The notes under the pieces: generated by a model
Told to the model about the DNA's origin: nothing
What the model saw: the letters and a program-made list of their open reading frames with translations, nothing else
The model's database searches: none
Position numbers and translations under genes: made by a program
NCBI GenBank assembly: GCA_002401525.1
Contig: NVTH01000059.1
Coordinates: 2,436-17,594 of the forward strand
Direction of reading: 5' to 3'
DNA length: 15,159 nt
From: Moraxellaceae bacterium
GTDB lineage: Bacteria > Pseudomonadota > Gammaproteobacteria > Pseudomonadales > UBA3067
Part shown: piece after piece, positions 14,605 through 15,159 of the stretch
How positions within the stretch are numbered: the first letter of the stretch is position 1
Layout: every line of letters starts with the position of its first letter

Positions 14605-15159
14605 GGGGCATGCGGCTTCACTGCAAACGCCACCATTCGGTTCGCAATCGATAGCGTGCACTACCCATCGACCGCCGAGGCTGACTTCCAGGGCGACCAG
14701 ATTAGTACATCGGTGTGCCCACGCGATCCCATGCCCGCAGGGGCGTACCCGGGCGACGAGAACAGCGGGTCGTCCATCAAGTTTATATTGCAGGTCACCG
14801 AGGACACTGCCAGCATAGTGAGCACGCGGCCATACCGCTACCTGTTTGGCGGACTCAGCCCTGACATTGAGAACGGCTTTGCAGCCCCGCTCACGTGGGA
14901 CGGCGCGCTCGCGAGTGCGGGCGGCGAAGGTGCGCTGTATGGCTCGACCGGCAAGTACCTCTCGCTCACCGAGACCGAGCACAACTCGTACGTGTGGTCG
15001 GGCAACCCATCAGTCCTCACGTACGACCACCGTAAGTTCCGCATGCACGTGTGTCTGAAGCAGCGCCTGGACGAGACCACCTCCGATCCCAATGCGTGGG
15101 ACAGCGGGTGGGGTGCACAGAAGACCCAGATGTGGGTGGACATCACCGACGCCACCGAG
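14605..15159 (+). CDS. Unidentified GC-rich open frame, open at both ends
   Basis: 185 codons without a stop, running off the right edge. No start is visible because the frame enters straight from the junction. The G+C content is about 75% in 14881-14940 and third codon positions are nearly all G or C, quite unlike the rest of the window, so it looks like a real gene of another genome. The product is rich in aromatic residues, Thr, Ser, Gly and Asp, with no hydrophobic membrane segment. Examples are FAIDSVHYPSTAEADFQGDQ, YRYLFGGLSPDIENGF and HNSYVWSGNPSVLTYDHRKF. This suggests a beta-rich secreted or virion-type protein, but no family is recognised. Two cysteines (in STSVCPRD and MHVCLKQ) might form a disulfide. 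Confidence 0.55.

Noticed and set aside
14605..14982. Minus-strand frame that extends the chemotaxis receptor to an ATG at 14982
   Set aside because: The extension lacks any receptor feature and is the antisense of a frame with strong GC3 bias; high G+C alone keeps it open.
1..15159. CRISPR array, tRNA, rRNA or insertion sequence with terminal repeats
   Set aside because: No regularly spaced repeats, cloverleaf-like sequence, rRNA motif or transposase was seen; the only mobile-element trace is the intron tail.

Overview
The window reads as a draft or metagenomic contig from a marine-type gammaproteobacterium. This is inferred from the very E. coli-like IlvD, the moderate G+C content, and a set of hydrocarbon-oxidation genes of the kind seen in oligotrophic Gammaproteobacteria; no rRNA or tRNA gene is present to fix the taxon. 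Both ends look like assembly break points. The left end begins inside the 3' part of a group II intron (domains V and VI). The right end switches abruptly at about 14604/14605 from a truncated chemotaxis-receptor gene to much more GC-rich DNA with an unrelated open frame.

Layout. 1-87: intron tail. 87-932 (-): AT-rich DUF2971 protein whose stop codon touches the intron end. 1435-3276 (+): ilvD, dihydroxy-acid dehydratase, followed by a terminator shared with a convergent membrane-anchored orphan (3402-4127, -). 4598-6019 (+): aldehyde dehydrogenase with a classic terminator. 6456-7679 (+): integral-membrane di-iron monooxygenase of the AlkB/XylM family. 8014-8847 (+): Sel1-repeat protein. 9240-9662 (+): PaaI-type hotdog thioesterase. 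9792-10430 (-): carboxymuconolactone-decarboxylase-like protein. 11045-12139 (+): zinc alcohol dehydrogenase. 12422-14197 (+): acyl-CoA synthetase. 14194-14604 (-): 3' fragment of a methyl-accepting chemotaxis protein. 14605-15159 (+): unidentified GC-rich frame.

How the genes work together. The hydroxylase, alcohol dehydrogenase, aldehyde dehydrogenase, acyl-CoA synthetase and thioesterase could together take a methyl group of a hydrocarbon or terpenoid/steroid-like molecule through alcohol, aldehyde and acid to a CoA thioester. They are not one operon: each gene has its own leader, and most are separated by 280-610 bases with perfect hairpins between them. No rubredoxin, ferredoxin or reductase for the hydroxylase lies in the window. 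ilvD is a core biosynthetic gene and probably unrelated to the catabolic set.

The most notable signals are the XylM-like hydroxylase with a pair of 23-base repeats spaced exactly 43 bases apart upstream of its -10 box, the intron tail abutting the DUF2971 stop codon, the series of long perfect hairpins without T-tracts, and the compositional junction near the right end, which is more likely an assembly chimera than biology.
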